A program made the translations under genes and the position numbers. The notes under the pieces were generated by a model. That model worked only from the letters and a program-made list of their open reading frames with translations. It ran no database searches and was not told the origin of the DNA. From the NCBI GenBank assembly GCA_018825965.1, contig JAHKAA010000016.1, positions 62,001-126,000 of the forward strand: a stretch of DNA of 64,000 bases. The letters run 5' to 3'. Of the stretch, positions 27,150-36,876 are shown piece by piece; the stretch's first letter is position 1, and each line of letters opens with the position of its first letter. Source of the DNA: Gammaproteobacteria bacterium. Its GTDB lineage: Bacteria; Pseudomonadota; Gammaproteobacteria; Enterobacterales; Alteromonadaceae.

Positions 27150-27653
27150 TCAGTCCTCAGACAAAGGAGTTACCTTTGTTTTAGCGCCGGTATCGGCCTG
27201 TAAGTGATGATAAGTCGTTAACATCGACGGTATCAGCTGTGTAATTAAATGCTCTGTATGGCTTTGACTAACCTGTTGCAAAGACCAGTCTCCGGTCAGA
27301 TAAGGCTGCAAGGCTGGTCCTGCTGTGTAACACCAGGCGTCCAGCCATAGGCCTAAAGACTGAACTCTTACCTTCTCACGAAGGTATAAACCAGAATCCA
27401 GCTCTTCAAAAAAATCCAGCTTTGCCAGTTCTTCAGGCAATACACCCAAAAGCACCTGTCCGTGCTGTAAATAGCCGGGACACTGAGCTAAGGCAGGCAC
27501 TGGTGTATCACCGGGCTGCTGGCTTAAACCATACCTTTTGTAATCAAGCAGACTGGCGTCCTGCATCACATAGTCTTTGCCCGTAATAGCAAACACGACT
27601 TCGGGTAACATCAACAAACCATACACAAAAACTGCATCACCATCAGGCTTCAT
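27150..27653 (-). CDS. AIG2/gamma-glutamylcyclotransferase-like protein
   Basis: A 167-residue protein with the AIG2-fold opening VFVYGLLMLPEVV (YGxL ligand loop), and LDFFEELDSGLYLREKVRV. The latter supplies the acidic residue expected at the active site. Relatives act as gamma-glutamylcyclotransferases or gamma-glutamylamine cyclotransferases, and some have unknown substrates. The ATG at 27653 overlaps the stop of the upstream metallopeptidase gene (ATGA), so translation is probably coupled. An open frame to 27740 runs inside that gene and is not used. Confidence 0.82.
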   Translation of the reverse strand: MKPDGDAVFVYGLLMLPEVVFAITGKDYVMQDASLLDYKRYGLSQQPGDTPVPALAQCPGYLQHGQVLLGVLPEELAKLDFFEELDSGLYLREKVRVQSLGLWLDAWCYTAGPALQPYLTGDWSLQQVSQSHTEHLITQLIPSMLTTYHHLQADTGAKTKVTPLSED

Positions 27654-28156
27654 ACCGCTTTCCCTTCCAGCTGTCTCAAAGTTAAGAACAGACGTAAGTC
27701 GAATTCCAATTGATGATACTGGGGTTCCATGTGCTGACACAATTGATAAAAGGCTTTGTTGTGATCTTTTTCGCGCAAATGCGCCAGTTCGTGCACCACC
27801 ACCATTTTTAGCAGGGCAAAAGGCAGTTGTTTAAATAAAGCAGAAATGCGGATTTCCTGTTTTGCTTTCAGTTTGCCGCCTTGCACCCTGCTAACAAAAC
27901 TATGTAAACCTAAGCTGTTGTCCAGATGAATTTTTCCATCAAAACAGACCTTACTGACAGGTGGGCTGGATTTAACAAAACGTTGTTTCAGCTCCTGAGT
28001 AAACTGATACAAGGTTTTGTCATTCTGAATATCATGCGACATCTGTGGATAGCGGGTCGCCAGCACTTCAGCCAGACGCCCCTGTGCGATCAGTGACTGC
28101 ACCTGAGTTCGCACAGCTTCAGGATAAGAGGTCAAAAAAGTTAACAGGGGTTCCAC
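27650..28156 (-). CDS. YgjP/M48-type metallopeptidase-like protein
   Basis: A 168-residue protein of the YgjP (DUF45) type. The zinc motif HELAHLREKDHNKAFY gives HExxH plus the third ligand His six residues on, and QHMEPQYHQLEFDLR follows as in the family. E. coli YgjP has reported nucleoside-triphosphate pyrophosphatase activity, and others are called metallopeptidases, so the substrate is open. It starts at a GTG (28156) and is the first gene of a three-gene minus-strand set with the AIG2 and serine hydrolase genes. Confidence 0.88.
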   Translation of the reverse strand: MEPLLTFLTSYPEAVRTQVQSLIAQGRLAEVLATRYPQMSHDIQNDKTLYQFTQELKQRFVKSSPPVSKVCFDGKIHLDNSLGLHSFVSRVQGGKLKAKQEIRISALFKQLPFALLKMVVVHELAHLREKDHNKAFYQLCQHMEPQYHQLEFDLRLFLTLRQLEGKAV

Positions 28157-28223
28157 TAAGCATCATCCAGAATTAAAACAATGCTTAGTGTATAAAAATA
28201 ACAGCGCTGGCGTGAATTTTTCT

Positions 28224-28790
28224 TTAGCTGCTGCAGTGCAAAGGTGCTTTGCCTGCAACAATAGCCAGAATTTGCCCCTGCTGACCGGTTTTAAGCTCTA
28301 CCCATTGCCCGGCATGCCATGGCAGGTCTTTTTGCAGTTCCAGTGCCAGTTGCTGATCAATTTTTACCAATAGCTGGTCACAGACTTCGACTTGCCAGTG
28401 CTGACCACTAAAACTGAGTTGACCAACCAGACTATTACTTTGCTCAAGCTGGTGACGGGCTTGCTGATACTGCTGGTATCGTTGCTGATAGGCCGTTTGC
28501 TGCGGCGAGGTTTCATTATTCGCCAGACTATGCAACTGCACCTGATGGTAGTTTGCATCCAACTGCAACACGATTTGGTAATAGGCTGGTTGCCACCAAA
28601 GTTGTTGCGCTAACCAAATTAAAGCCACAGAAGCCGCCAGTCCCTGTGCTGCAGGCCATAAAGATCTCCAGTTCGTTTTACGCTGCTCAGGCTTGAGCTG
28701 TAACAACTGTTGCCTGAGTTGATCAGGCATAGGCTGCTCAGTTTTACTTTGCTGATACAACTGTTGTAGTTTTTCATCCAGCTTATTCAT
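28224..28790 (-). CDS. Putative anti-sigma factor, single-pass membrane protein
   Basis: A 188-residue protein with a short cytoplasmic N-terminus (MNKLDEKLQQLYQQSKTEQP), one membrane helix at about 48-68 (GLAASVALIWLAQQLWW) and a Gln-rich periplasmic part ending CSS. The start overlaps the 3' end of the ECF sigma gene by 8 bases. This arrangement, and the topology, mark it as the cognate anti-sigma factor. It lacks an obvious zinc HxxxCxxC motif, so it would be a non-ZAS type. Confidence 0.78.
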   Translation of the reverse strand: MNKLDEKLQQLYQQSKTEQPMPDQLRQQLLQLKPEQRKTNWRSLWPAAQGLAASVALIWLAQQLWWQPAYYQIVLQLDANYHQVQLHSLANNETSPQQTAYQQRYQQYQQARHQLEQSNSLVGQLSFSGQHWQVEVCDQLLVKIDQQLALELQKDLPWHAGQWVELKTGQQGQILAIVAGKAPLHCSS

Positions 28791-29352
28791 CGTGCTCTCC
28801 AAGCTGTTTTGCCAACGCCTGCCGTGCATAACGAAGACGACTTTTAACGGTTTCTGCTTCTGCTTTGGTGATCTGCGCTATTTGCAGCACGCTGAATCCT
28901 TCCAGTTGCAGCAATACAGTTTCGCGTTGCAATAACGGCAGCAGCTCTAATAAATGCTGTAACTTCAGTTCACTTTGCTGCAGCTCCACTGCTGTAGCAG
29001 GGCTGTGATCTTCCGATGCTAAGTCTTCACTGATTTCATAGACCCAGCGTTTTTGTTTTCTGAATTCATCCAGTAGTAAATGACGGCCTATAGCAAACAA
29101 CCAGGTTTTAAAACTGCTGTGTCCGGCAAACTGTTGTTTCTGCTCCATCACCTTTAACCAGCTTTGCTGACTCAGATCAGCCGCCAGTGCCGGATCACTT
29201 TGCTTTAATAAAAAATGATACAAATCATCACCATAACATTGGATCAGTTGGGCAAGGTAAGCAGGATTATCCGTTTGAATATAACCTTGCATCAGGTGCT
29301 GTGGATCAGACTCTGGCAGAGCCCCACTTCGATTAAACCAGGATAGCAGCAT
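28783..29352 (-). CDS. ECF RNA polymerase sigma factor
   Basis: A 189-residue ECF sigma factor. Region 2 spans about residues 25-95 (DLSQQSWLKVMEQ, FKTWLFAIGRHLLLDEFRK). Region 4 is at about 125-180, with LLPLLQRETVLLQLEGFSVLQIAQI and the helix-turn-helix recognition segment AEAETVKSRLRYARQAL. GGAG lies 6 bases before the start. The overlap with the anti-sigma gene downstream suggests release by an envelope signal. The target regulon is not visible. Confidence 0.95.
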   Translation of the reverse strand: MLLSWFNRSGALPESDPQHLMQGYIQTDNPAYLAQLIQCYGDDLYHFLLKQSDPALAADLSQQSWLKVMEQKQQFAGHSSFKTWLFAIGRHLLLDEFRKQKRWVYEISEDLASEDHSPATAVELQQSELKLQHLLELLPLLQRETVLLQLEGFSVLQIAQITKAEAETVKSRLRYARQALAKQLGEHDE

Positions 29353-29405
29353 CCCTTACTCCTCTTTCGGCCAGGCCAGCACCACAGCAGTGCTGGCTTT
29401 GAGTC

Positions 29406-30032
29406 TTATGCTTTATCCAGACTAAAATCCAGCTGAACTTGCAAATTACGCTGTACCACAGCTTTGCCATTGCTCATCTGGGGTTGATATTTCCATGAGC
29501 GTAAAGCTTTTACAGCCTCCCGGTCAAAAATACGTTTGGGTTCGGCATCCAGCACTTCAACATCAATCACTGCACCAGTGACGTCAATGGAAAAACTTAA
29601 TTTAACCCAGCCTTCTATGCCATTTTTAGCTGCTTCTGCCGGGTATCTGGGATCAATACGAACCATAGCTGTGGCTGTTTTATCCATCTGAATAAATTCA
29701 CCTGCCCCACCTAAATCCAGAGTCGGCAATACCGGATCCACAGATAACTCCAGCATAGGACCAGAATCTCCTGTCGTTTCTCTTGCCATAGCTTCAGGTC
29801 TTGCCACAGGTTTTTGTGGCTCCGGCAAAGTTCGTATTATGATGTTGGCCGGACTGTCTTTTCTCGGTTCGTGCAGTTCATGTTCAATAGATGTGGGCCC
29901 TGGCCGGATAGACACTCTGTCAGTTCCTATTAACTGCTGCATCAAAGCAAATAATAAAAAAGTGATCAATAAAGCCGGAATGGCAGCTGCCATCAATTTT
30001 GATCTGTCTGTGCTGGTATCAATAGTATTCAT
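29406..30032 (-). CDS. TonB-family energy transducer
   Basis: A 208-residue protein with an N-terminal membrane anchor (about 17-36), a Pro-rich linker (PEPQKPVARPEAM) and a C-terminal TonB domain. The TonB domain reads RIDPRYPAEAAKNGIEGWVKLSFSI, then AVKALRSWKYQPQ. No ExbB/ExbD genes adjoin it here. It is the first of three minus-strand genes with the sigma/anti-sigma pair, 53 bases apart with an inverted repeat (29375-29397) between. It could serve the TonB receptor at 41090, but this is inference. Confidence 0.93.
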   Translation of the reverse strand: MNTIDTSTDRSKLMAAAIPALLITFLLFALMQQLIGTDRVSIRPGPTSIEHELHEPRKDSPANIIIRTLPEPQKPVARPEAMARETTGDSGPMLELSVDPVLPTLDLGGAGEFIQMDKTATAMVRIDPRYPAEAAKNGIEGWVKLSFSIDVTGAVIDVEVLDAEPKRIFDREAVKALRSWKYQPQMSNGKAVVQRNLQVQLDFSLDKA

Positions 30033-30091
30033 CTGGCATTCTCCTGTTGTTTTTCAGTTAGACGAAACAGCAGGAAAAAAGGGGTTAAGCC

Positions 30092-30616
30092 GTGATAAAA
30101 AAAATAATAGCTGTAGCTGCAGTCATAGTAGCAAGCAGTGTTGTGTTTAAGCTGCACTCAGCGCCCGCTGAAATTTATCTGGTGCGACATGCCGAAAAAG
30201 TTAAATCTGCCAATAAAGACCCAAAGTTGAGTGCTTGTGGTCTGGCTCAGGCTCAAGCTATGGCTGCACTGCTTCCAAATACTATAACCAGGCTGTATCA
30301 CAGTGGTTATCAAAGAACCCAACAAACAGCAGAGCAAATACGGCTTAAGCAACCAACAGCCTCAATCAAAGCTTATGACGCCAGAGATTTAGCTGCCCTT
30401 GCCAAAGCCATCCAACAACAAAACAGCCCGGTATTGGTGGTAGGCCATAGCAATACCACACCAGAACTCATTCAACTGCTGAGTCAGTTAACTCCGCCGC
30501 ACATTGGCGAGCAGGACTACGGTGTGGTTTATCAGCTAAAGCAGTCTGAGCAAGGTTATCAGTTGTTTAGTTTTGCCATTTCACAACCCACTATTTGCCA
30601 GGCGAAAACTATTTAA
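30092..30616 (+). CDS. Exported histidine phosphatase family protein
   Basis: A 174-residue protein with an N-terminal signal or anchor (IIAVAAVIVASSVVF). The histidine phosphatase core has IYLVRHAEKV (catalytic RHA), GYQRTQQTAEQI (second Arg) and VVGHSNTTPEL (second His). The short size and signal suggest a periplasmic phosphomonoesterase. It starts at a GTG (30092) with GGGG 7 bases before it, and is divergent from the TonB gene. Confidence 0.88.
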   Translation: MIKKIIAVAAVIVASSVVFKLHSAPAEIYLVRHAEKVKSANKDPKLSACGLAQAQAMAALLPNTITRLYHSGYQRTQQTAEQIRLKQPTASIKAYDARDLAALAKAIQQQNSPVLVVGHSNTTPELIQLLSQLTPPHIGEQDYGVVYQLKQSEQGYQLFSFAISQPTICQAKTI

Positions 30617-30739
30617 ATCACGCTCTTGGATCAAACACTTAGCTACAGCGCCTCAGGGCAGAAAAAATCCGCTATGCTAGACTGAACATAGTAAAAACTT
30701 TCCGTCTTTTAGCAAGCTACAGTCTGGTGCAGGGGTTTT

Positions 30740-32962
30740 ATGGCGTTTTATCAGAAGTTGTTAGAGCTGTTCCAGTCCATCCATAACTCAGAGCGTTTTC
30801 TGGATGTATTTCCAGAACTGGAAGCACAAATACTGCAGCTTTTTGCGGCTGAACGTATCACCATTTATCAGCGCAGTTATCACAGTCAGGATATTTATTC
30901 GCGCTTTAAAACCGGCTCAGAACTGACGGAAATACGGGTGCCTATAGGCCCACAATCTATCGCAGGTTTTGTTGCTTTAAGTAAAAAATCAGTACTGATC
31001 AAAGACGCTTATGATGAACAGGAATTGCAAAGCATCCATCCTAAGCTGAACTTTGCCCGGCAGTTTGACCAGAAATCCGGTTTTCGCACCAAATCTGTAC
31101 TTGCCGTGCCTATTACCGAACAAAATGTGTTGTTAGGGGTGATCCAACTGATTAACTCCAAAAATTCTGCAGCGTTCAGTCAGGACGACTCTGATAAAGC
31201 CACTCAACTGGCCCAATTACTAGGGCAAAAATTTCGTTATGAGTTAGGGGCTACCCGTGGGCCCTTTGATTATTTACAGCATCGAAACTTAATTTCCGCC
31301 AGTCAGTTGCAGCAATTAAACCTGCCGCCACAGGATTTTGCCACTCAAGTGAATAAAGTGCTCACCGACTTTAAAGTCAGTAAAGAGCAGCTGGGTTTAT
31401 CACTGGAGGCTTTTTATCAGGTCAGCTTTATTGGTTTTGAACCGGACAAATATCAGTTGCATGCGCTGAACGCCAAGCTGAACCGCTCTTATTTATTAAA
31501 AAACCATCTGGTGATCCTCGAAGATCAGGCTGGCAAAGTAGTGATAGTGCTGACCAATCCCAACCATGCCGATACTCTGATGGAGGTGGAGCGAGCCACA
31601 GGCTTACTGAGCTACGATATTTATGTGGCCTTGCCTGACGATATAGACCATTACATCAAAGGCCAGCAGGAAGATAACTTAACTGAACTGGGCGATTTAT
31701 TAAATGAAGCCGATGACGACCTGACGCTGGAGACTCTGCAACAGGAAGACGAAGGTATTTCTGAAGAAACCCCTGTGGTGGTGAAGCTGGTGAACAGGGT
31801 GTTGATGGACGCTCAGCGCCTGAATGCTTCAGATATTCATATTGAATCCGGCAAAGGTAAAAGCTCCTGCCGGGTGCGTTTGCGGGTAGATGGGGAGTGC
31901 CGTGAACTGATCCAAATCCCACCGGCTTTTATGCCACCTGTGGTGTCGCGGATCAAGATAATGGCCAGACTGGATATAGCCGAAAAACGCCTGCCACAAG
32001 ACGGGAAATTCAGCGTAAAGCTGGCCGGTAAAATTATCGAAGTGCGGGTTGCGACTCTGCCGACCGTATTTGGTGAAGGTGTGGTGATGCGGATTTTAGC
32101 CAGCGGTGAAGCTTTGCCTTTTGATAAGCTGCAACTGAGCCCACGCAATTACCAGATGATGTCGCAAATGATTAAACACCCTCATGGTGTGTTACTGGTG
32201 GTTGGCCCCACAGGTTCAGGCAAAACCACAACTTTGCATGCCATCTTAGGCCGGCTGAATACCACAGATAAAAAAATATGGACTGCTGAAGATCCGGTTG
32301 AAATCACCCAGCCTGGTTTGCAGCAAGTGCAAATGAATAATAAGTCGGGTTTAACTTTTGCTGTGGCACTACGGGCTTTTTTGCGGGCCGATCCGGATAT
32401 TATTTTAATAGGGGAAATGCGTGACAAAGAAACGGCTCATGCTGGTATCGAAGCTTCGTTGACCGGGCACTTAGTATTATCCACACTACATACGAACTCA
32501 GCCCCTGAAACCATCACCCGTCTGATTGATATTGGTATAGATCCTATCAACTTTGCAGATGCCTGTATTGGTATTCTGGCACAGCGGCTGGTCCGCACTT
32601 TGTGTGGCAAATGCAAAGTAGCTTATCAACCTGAGCAAATTGAGCTGGATTATCTACAGCGGCATTATGGTTTGGCTTTTGCACCTGAACTGGAGCTAAA
32701 AACGCCGCTGACACTCTACAAAGCCAAAGGCTGTCCGGCCTGCGAACAAACAGGCTATAAAGGCCGGGTCGGCGTGCATGAGCTGTTGCCCATCACCTCT
32801 AAGGTTCGCCAACTGATTTATCATAAAGCCAGCATAGAGCAGATCCAACAGCAGGCGATAGCTGATGGTATGCGTACTTTAGTGCAGGATGGCATTTTAA
32901 AGGTGTTGTCTGGTATGACAGATTTTAAACAGTTGCAGGCCATTTCGGTATTTGAAGACTAA
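30740..32962 (+). CDS. GspE/PilB-family secretion ATPase with N-terminal GAF domain
   Basis: A 740-residue protein. Residues about 15-165 form a GAF sensor domain (VPIGPQSIAGFVAL, SVLAVPITEQNVLLGVIQLIN). A linker resembling the MshEN/T2SSE-N region follows (about 175-300). The AAA ATPase has NASDIHIESGKGKS, Walker A GPTGSGKTTTLH (about 488-499), Walker B ILIGEMRD (about 554) and a tetracysteine zinc motif (CGKC, CPAC). It would power assembly of type IV pili or type II secretion. No pilus or secretion genes are nearby, so it is an orphan. The GAF domain suggests ligand control of the motor. Confidence 0.9.
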   Translation: MAFYQKLLELFQSIHNSERFLDVFPELEAQILQLFAAERITIYQRSYHSQDIYSRFKTGSELTEIRVPIGPQSIAGFVALSKKSVLIKDAYDEQELQSIHPKLNFARQFDQKSGFRTKSVLAVPITEQNVLLGVIQLINSKNSAAFSQDDSDKATQLAQLLGQKFRYELGATRGPFDYLQHRNLISASQLQQLNLPPQDFATQVNKVLTDFKVSKEQLGLSLEAFYQVSFIGFEPDKYQLHALNAKLNRSYLLKNHLVILEDQAGKVVIVLTNPNHADTLMEVERATGLLSYDIYVALPDDIDHYIKGQQEDNLTELGDLLNEADDDLTLETLQQEDEGISEETPVVVKLVNRVLMDAQRLNASDIHIESGKGKSSCRVRLRVDGECRELIQIPPAFMPPVVSRIKIMARLDIAEKRLPQDGKFSVKLAGKIIEVRVATLPTVFGEGVVMRILASGEALPFDKLQLSPRNYQMMSQMIKHPHGVLLVVGPTGSGKTTTLHAILGRLNTTDKKIWTAEDPVEITQPGLQQVQMNNKSGLTFAVALRAFLRADPDIILIGEMRDKETAHAGIEASLTGHLVLSTLHTNSAPETITRLIDIGIDPINFADACIGILAQRLVRTLCGKCKVAYQPEQIELDYLQRHYGLAFAPELELKTPLTLYKAKGCPACEQTGYKGRVGVHELLPITSKVRQLIYHKASIEQIQQQAIADGMRTLVQDGILKVLSGMTDFKQLQAISVFED

Positions 32963-32980
32963 AGCCGGTTCCCCGGCTTT
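32961..32980. terminator. Short hairpin between convergent genes
   Basis: AAAGCCGG and CCGGCTTT pair around TTCC right after the stop codon of the GAF-ATPase gene. AATT follows on the plus strand, so it is a modest terminator that could work both ways. Confidence 0.6.
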
Positions 32981-32995
32981 AATTGGAGCTACAAA

Positions 32996-34564
32996 TTAAA
33001 CCTTGCGGAAACGCTCCACCAGCTCATGCAATTGCTCAGAGGTATTTTGTAAATCTTTACCACTTTTGCTGACCGCTGTGCCCTGACTTAATGAGGTAGC
33101 GGCAAGATCAGAAATACTGACTATTTGTTGGTTAATGTCTTCAGCCACATGAGCCTGCTCTTCTACAGCGGCCGCCATTTGTCCCGCCATAGCGGCAATA
33201 CTGCTGACCGCCACACTAATACCTTCCAGCACCTTCTCAGTCTGAGCCACCTGAGTCACTCCAAGTTCAGCATCTTTGCGACCATTTTCAGCGACCAGCA
33301 CTGAAGCTTTGGCTTTGGTCGACAGCTGCTGAATAATGTCATAAATCTCTTTGGTTGATGCGGTAGTACGGGACGCCAGCAGCCGCACTTCATCAGCGAC
33401 CACGGCAAAACCCCGGCCTTGTTCACCAGCCCGTGCAGCTTCAATAGCAGCGTTTAATGCCAGCAAGTTAGTTTGCTCTGCGATCTGCTCAATAATTTGT
33501 GCAGCCCCCACAATTTTGTTGGTTTGCTCAGCCAAATCTGCCACCGACTGACTGATATCATTGACTGTTTTTTGTAGTTGTTGCATAGCACCACGGGTCT
33601 GTGCCGCGACAGTTGAACCAGAACGGGCCAAAGCGTCGGCGTCGTCGGCTTTGCTGGCCGTGTCCTGCACATGAGATGAAACTTCAGCAATAGTAGTGGT
33701 CATCTGGTTCATCGCAGTCGCTACTTGCTCTGTTTGCATCTGCTGTTTGCGAATACTGTCTGCAGCATCAACAGATAAACTTCGCACCTGATCAGACTGC
33801 ACTGCCACTTTTGTCGAGGCATCTTCAATCCGGGTTAATACGGTATTTAAATGAGCAGACTCCGCCAACAGAGCCACTTCCAGCTGTCCTAACCTCCCCT
33901 GATGTTTGGCATAAGACGCCACAGCCAAAGGGTCGGTAAAAGCTGTGGGCATTAAATCGACTAGCCCAGACAAGGATTGCTTTAAGCGATATACACCCAG
34001 GCTATAACTTAATAACGCAGTGACAACAAAAGCTATGGCCGCAGCTACCGGACCTATAGCCCACCATAACAGCAATGAGACAAAAACGGCCAACAGCGGC
34101 ATCAGAGCCCAACGTAAATCCGCTGCTACATCTGAAGCTGCTTTTGCAGTATTTTTTCCGGCATTAATAGCTTTATATAATTGTTCGGCATGAGCCACCT
34201 GAGCGCGGCTTGGTACAGTACGCACCGATTCATAACCTACAACCCGACCATGTTCTGTAATAGGAGTGACATAAGCATTGACCCAATAATAGTCTCCATT
34301 TTTACAGCGGTTTTTTACCAACCCCATCCAGGGTTTACCTTGCTGTAAATAGCTCCACATGGTTTGAAATGCGGCTTCAGGCATATCAGGATGCCTGACA
34401 ATATTATGAGGTTTACCCACTAATTCCTCTTTGCTAAAGCCGCTGATCGAAGCAAAAGCATCGTTACAATGCAAAATGGTGCCCTTGATATCGGTCGAGG
34501 AAATAAGCTGCTGCTCTTTGGGAAAAGTACGTTCTCTTTCGGTAACGGGTAGGTTCTTACGCAT
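32996..34564 (-). CDS. Aer-like PAS methyl-accepting chemotaxis protein
   Basis: A 522-residue receptor. An N-terminal PAS domain of the Aer type (about 20-125) has [29 protein letters not shown] and WVNAYVTPI, which in Aer binds FAD and senses redox state. Two close hydrophobic helices at about 150-195 form the membrane hairpin. The C-terminal half is the signalling coiled coil with [19 protein letters not shown] and [13 protein letters not shown] start at the ATG 34564, with GGAGAG 8 bases upstream; a GTG nine bases earlier is too close to that site. Aerotaxis/energy taxis is the likely role. Confidence 0.93.
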   Translation of the reverse strand: MRKNLPVTERERTFPKEQQLISSTDIKGTILHCNDAFASISGFSKEELVGKPHNIVRHPDMPEAAFQTMWSYLQQGKPWMGLVKNRCKNGDYYWVNAYVTPITEHGRVVGYESVRTVPSRAQVAHAEQLYKAINAGKNTAKAASDVAADLRWALMPLLAVFVSLLLWWAIGPVAAAIAFVVTALLSYSLGVYRLKQSLSGLVDLMPTAFTDPLAVASYAKHQGRLGQLEVALLAESAHLNTVLTRIEDASTKVAVQSDQVRSLSVDAADSIRKQQMQTEQVATAMNQMTTTIAEVSSHVQDTASKADDADALARSGSTVAAQTRGAMQQLQKTVNDISQSVADLAEQTNKIVGAAQIIEQIAEQTNLLALNAAIEAARAGEQGRGFAVVADEVRLLASRTTASTKEIYDIIQQLSTKAKASVLVAENGRKDAELGVTQVAQTEKVLEGISVAVSSIAAMAGQMAAAVEEQAHVAEDINQQIVSISDLAATSLSQGTAVSKSGKDLQNTSEQLHELVERFRKV

Positions 34565-34742
34565 TGGTGACACTCTCCATAGTGGTCCACGAGCTGACTA
34601 GATCCAACGGACATTATTTAAAACAGGGAAATGATAATAGTGATAAAAAGTTAGCAGTAGATCCAGGGCATAGATAGGACAAGTGAGAAAAAATACACAG
34701 ATCCAGCTAAAAGAGGCGGTTTGATCAGAAACAAACTCCGGA

Positions 34743-35894
34743 TCAAATCACCTTATCCCGTCGCTGCAGCAGGGTTAACACCTCAGCGTGGTGGGTATGA
34801 GGAAACATATCAAACAGCTGCACTTTAAGCAGTTGATAGTCTGCGCTCAGCACAGCCAAATCGCTGGCTAACGTATCAGGATTACAGCTGGAATAAATCA
34901 GCCATGCAGGTTGTAACGCCAACACAGACTTGCAAAGCCCGGCCCCCAAACCCCGTCTCGGTGGATTGACCAGTAGCAGATCAGGTGTTTGTTCTGCCGC
35001 TTTGGCAAAAGCAGTGGCATCTAAAGCCTGAAACTTTACTTCGGTCAATCCAAGTTCAGCGGCTGAACGAGTGGCGCTGGCTATTGCTTTTGGCGCAATC
35101 TCAATACCTGTTAAAGCCCGAACCTGGCCTTGTGCGGAACTGGCCAGATGCAAACCAAAGCCACCCACACCACAAAACAAATCCCAAAGCCTGTGCCCTG
35201 GTAAGGGTTCTGCCCATTGTTTTGCGCTGGCATACAAAGCTGCAGCCACAGCGCTGTTGGTCTGGAAAAAACTTTGTGGTGTCAGATAAAGCGGAATGCC
35301 GTTTAACTCCTCGCGTAATAACTCTTCCGGAGTCAGCACTATTTCTTCAGGCCCTTCCAGCACCGCCATATGCACAGGCTGAAGATTCACCGAACAGACC
35401 TCAAGTTCAGGCCATTGTTGCTGCAACCAGGGCAAATGTTTTTGAATGGACGCCAGACAGTTTTTTGAGCGCAACACAAAACGCAGCATAAAACGGCCCG
35501 AACGCTGACTTTGACTGAGTAAAACAAGCTTCAGCTCACCCTGCTTTTGCTCAAGTTGATAAGGGCTTAACCCGGCACGTTGAATAAAGCTTTTGATCAA
35601 GGCAAATGCAGGCTCAAAGGCTGGCGGATACAAAGGGCAGGCCGACAAATCCACAGGCTGTTGTCCGTTCAGAATGCCCAGCACAGGCTCTTTTACAGTA
35701 CCAGACACCACCATTTTGGCTTTAGTGCGAAAGCCCTGTTCGTCACTTGCTACAGCAGGCAAGAGTTCAGCTTCCGCAAAAGGCGCCATCAAAAGCGCCA
35801 GTTTCTGTTGTTTTTGAGCTAATTGTTCAGCATAAGGCACAGCAAGCTGGCTACAGGAGTTACAACGTCCGGCTAAAAACTCAACACAATTCAT
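34743..35894 (-). CDS. rlmC: 23S rRNA (uracil(747)-C5)-methyltransferase
   Basis: A 383-residue RlmC orthologue. The iron-sulfur ligands are CVEFLAGRCNSCSQ at residues 3-14 plus a Cys near 86 (LSACPLYP). GFRTKAKMVVSG, FVLRSKNCLASI and PQSFFQTN follow the family closely. The SAM motif is LWDLFCGVGGFGLH, the catalytic Cys is in YSSCNPDT, and FDMFPHTHHAEVL ends the protein. It methylates U747 of 23S rRNA, and with rlmA (G745) the window holds both helix-35 modifiers. A long inverted repeat (TTTGATC/GATCAAA) sits at its 3' end. Confidence 0.97.
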   Translation of the reverse strand: MNCVEFLAGRCNSCSQLAVPYAEQLAQKQQKLALLMAPFAEAELLPAVASDEQGFRTKAKMVVSGTVKEPVLGILNGQQPVDLSACPLYPPAFEPAFALIKSFIQRAGLSPYQLEQKQGELKLVLLSQSQRSGRFMLRFVLRSKNCLASIQKHLPWLQQQWPELEVCSVNLQPVHMAVLEGPEEIVLTPEELLREELNGIPLYLTPQSFFQTNSAVAAALYASAKQWAEPLPGHRLWDLFCGVGGFGLHLASSAQGQVRALTGIEIAPKAIASATRSAAELGLTEVKFQALDATAFAKAAEQTPDLLLVNPPRRGLGAGLCKSVLALQPAWLIYSSCNPDTLASDLAVLSADYQLLKVQLFDMFPHTHHAEVLTLLQRRDKVI

Positions 35895-35985
35895 CGTCTC
35901 TCAACTGTACTCAAAGGCCTGGCAGGAATGGCCACCATTTTACGACGTTAATCCAGGCCAAAGCCAGAAAAACTGCCTGTAGCAG

Positions 35986-36729
35986 CTACATCTGGCGGAA
36001 CAAAGCTACGGCTTGCTGGTAATTTTGCAGCGCTAAAGCCGCATCATAACGCTCGCCCTCATCACGCATGAAGGCATGCTGAGCATTGTATTCGTGCCAG
36101 CTAAAATGGACTTTGGCCTCTGTCAGTTGTTGATACACTTTCTGCCGCCCTTCAAGTGACACATGAGGGTCCTGTTTGCCCCAGACCATCACCAGTTCCC
36201 CCTGAATATCAGCGGCACGGCTTAAGGTTTGCTGGCCTTCGCCACAAGGCAAGGTATCACTCTGTAGATCTGTGGCGTACAAACAATAGGTGGCTTTGAT
36301 GGCAGGATTGAGTGCAGCACGAAATGCCAGATGGCCACCAATACAAACGCCCATAGCCCCCACTTCAGGCCGGACATAAGGCAGGCTTTTTAAATAATCC
36401 AGCATGGCCTGATTGTCGCTGTCATAACTTTCCAGCGGTTTAGTCCATTTGTCCTGATTGCCTTTGTCTTTGCCGGCATCGTCATAAGCAAGCACTGTCC
36501 CTGCCTGGTTGAGCTCATGGAAAATTTCAGGCACCAGCACTACAAAACCATGGCTGGCCAGCATGGCTGCACTGCGGGCTATAGGGGCAGTTTGCTGAAA
36601 AATCTCTGAATAAAACAAAATAGCTGGCCAGGTTTTGCCCGCAGTAGCTGCTGTTAGTGGCTGGTACTGATACACCAGCATAGGCCCTGTTGCTGTGGTT
36701 AAGGTCACTTTGCTCTGTTCAATTTGCAT
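35986..36729 (-). CDS. Dienelactone hydrolase family protein
   Basis: A 247-residue alpha/beta hydrolase. The nucleophile is a Cys in the motif GVCIGGHLAF, as in dienelactone hydrolases; the His is in NAQHAFMRDEG and the Asp is in GKQDPHVSL. The start at 36729 fits the family N-terminus, though the ribosome site is weak. No aromatic-degradation genes are near, so the physiological substrate is unknown. It stands alone, divergent from the SIMPL gene. Confidence 0.9.
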   Translation of the reverse strand: MQIEQSKVTLTTATGPMLVYQYQPLTAATAGKTWPAILFYSEIFQQTAPIARSAAMLASHGFVVLVPEIFHELNQAGTVLAYDDAGKDKGNQDKWTKPLESYDSDNQAMLDYLKSLPYVRPEVGAMGVCIGGHLAFRAALNPAIKATYCLYATDLQSDTLPCGEGQQTLSRAADIQGELVMVWGKQDPHVSLEGRQKVYQQLTEAKVHFSWHEYNAQHAFMRDEGERYDAALALQNYQQAVALFRQM

Positions 36730-36876
36730 AAAAAAATCGTCTGTAGAGAAGGCTGGGCATCCATCATAAAGAGCTAAACACAAAGTCACCAGCTTGTTTT
36801 TGCTGTCAGTGCAGTATTAATCAGGCATTCAGTTGAAGCGCATACACTTGAATCATCAGCTAACAGGAGTTTTTAT

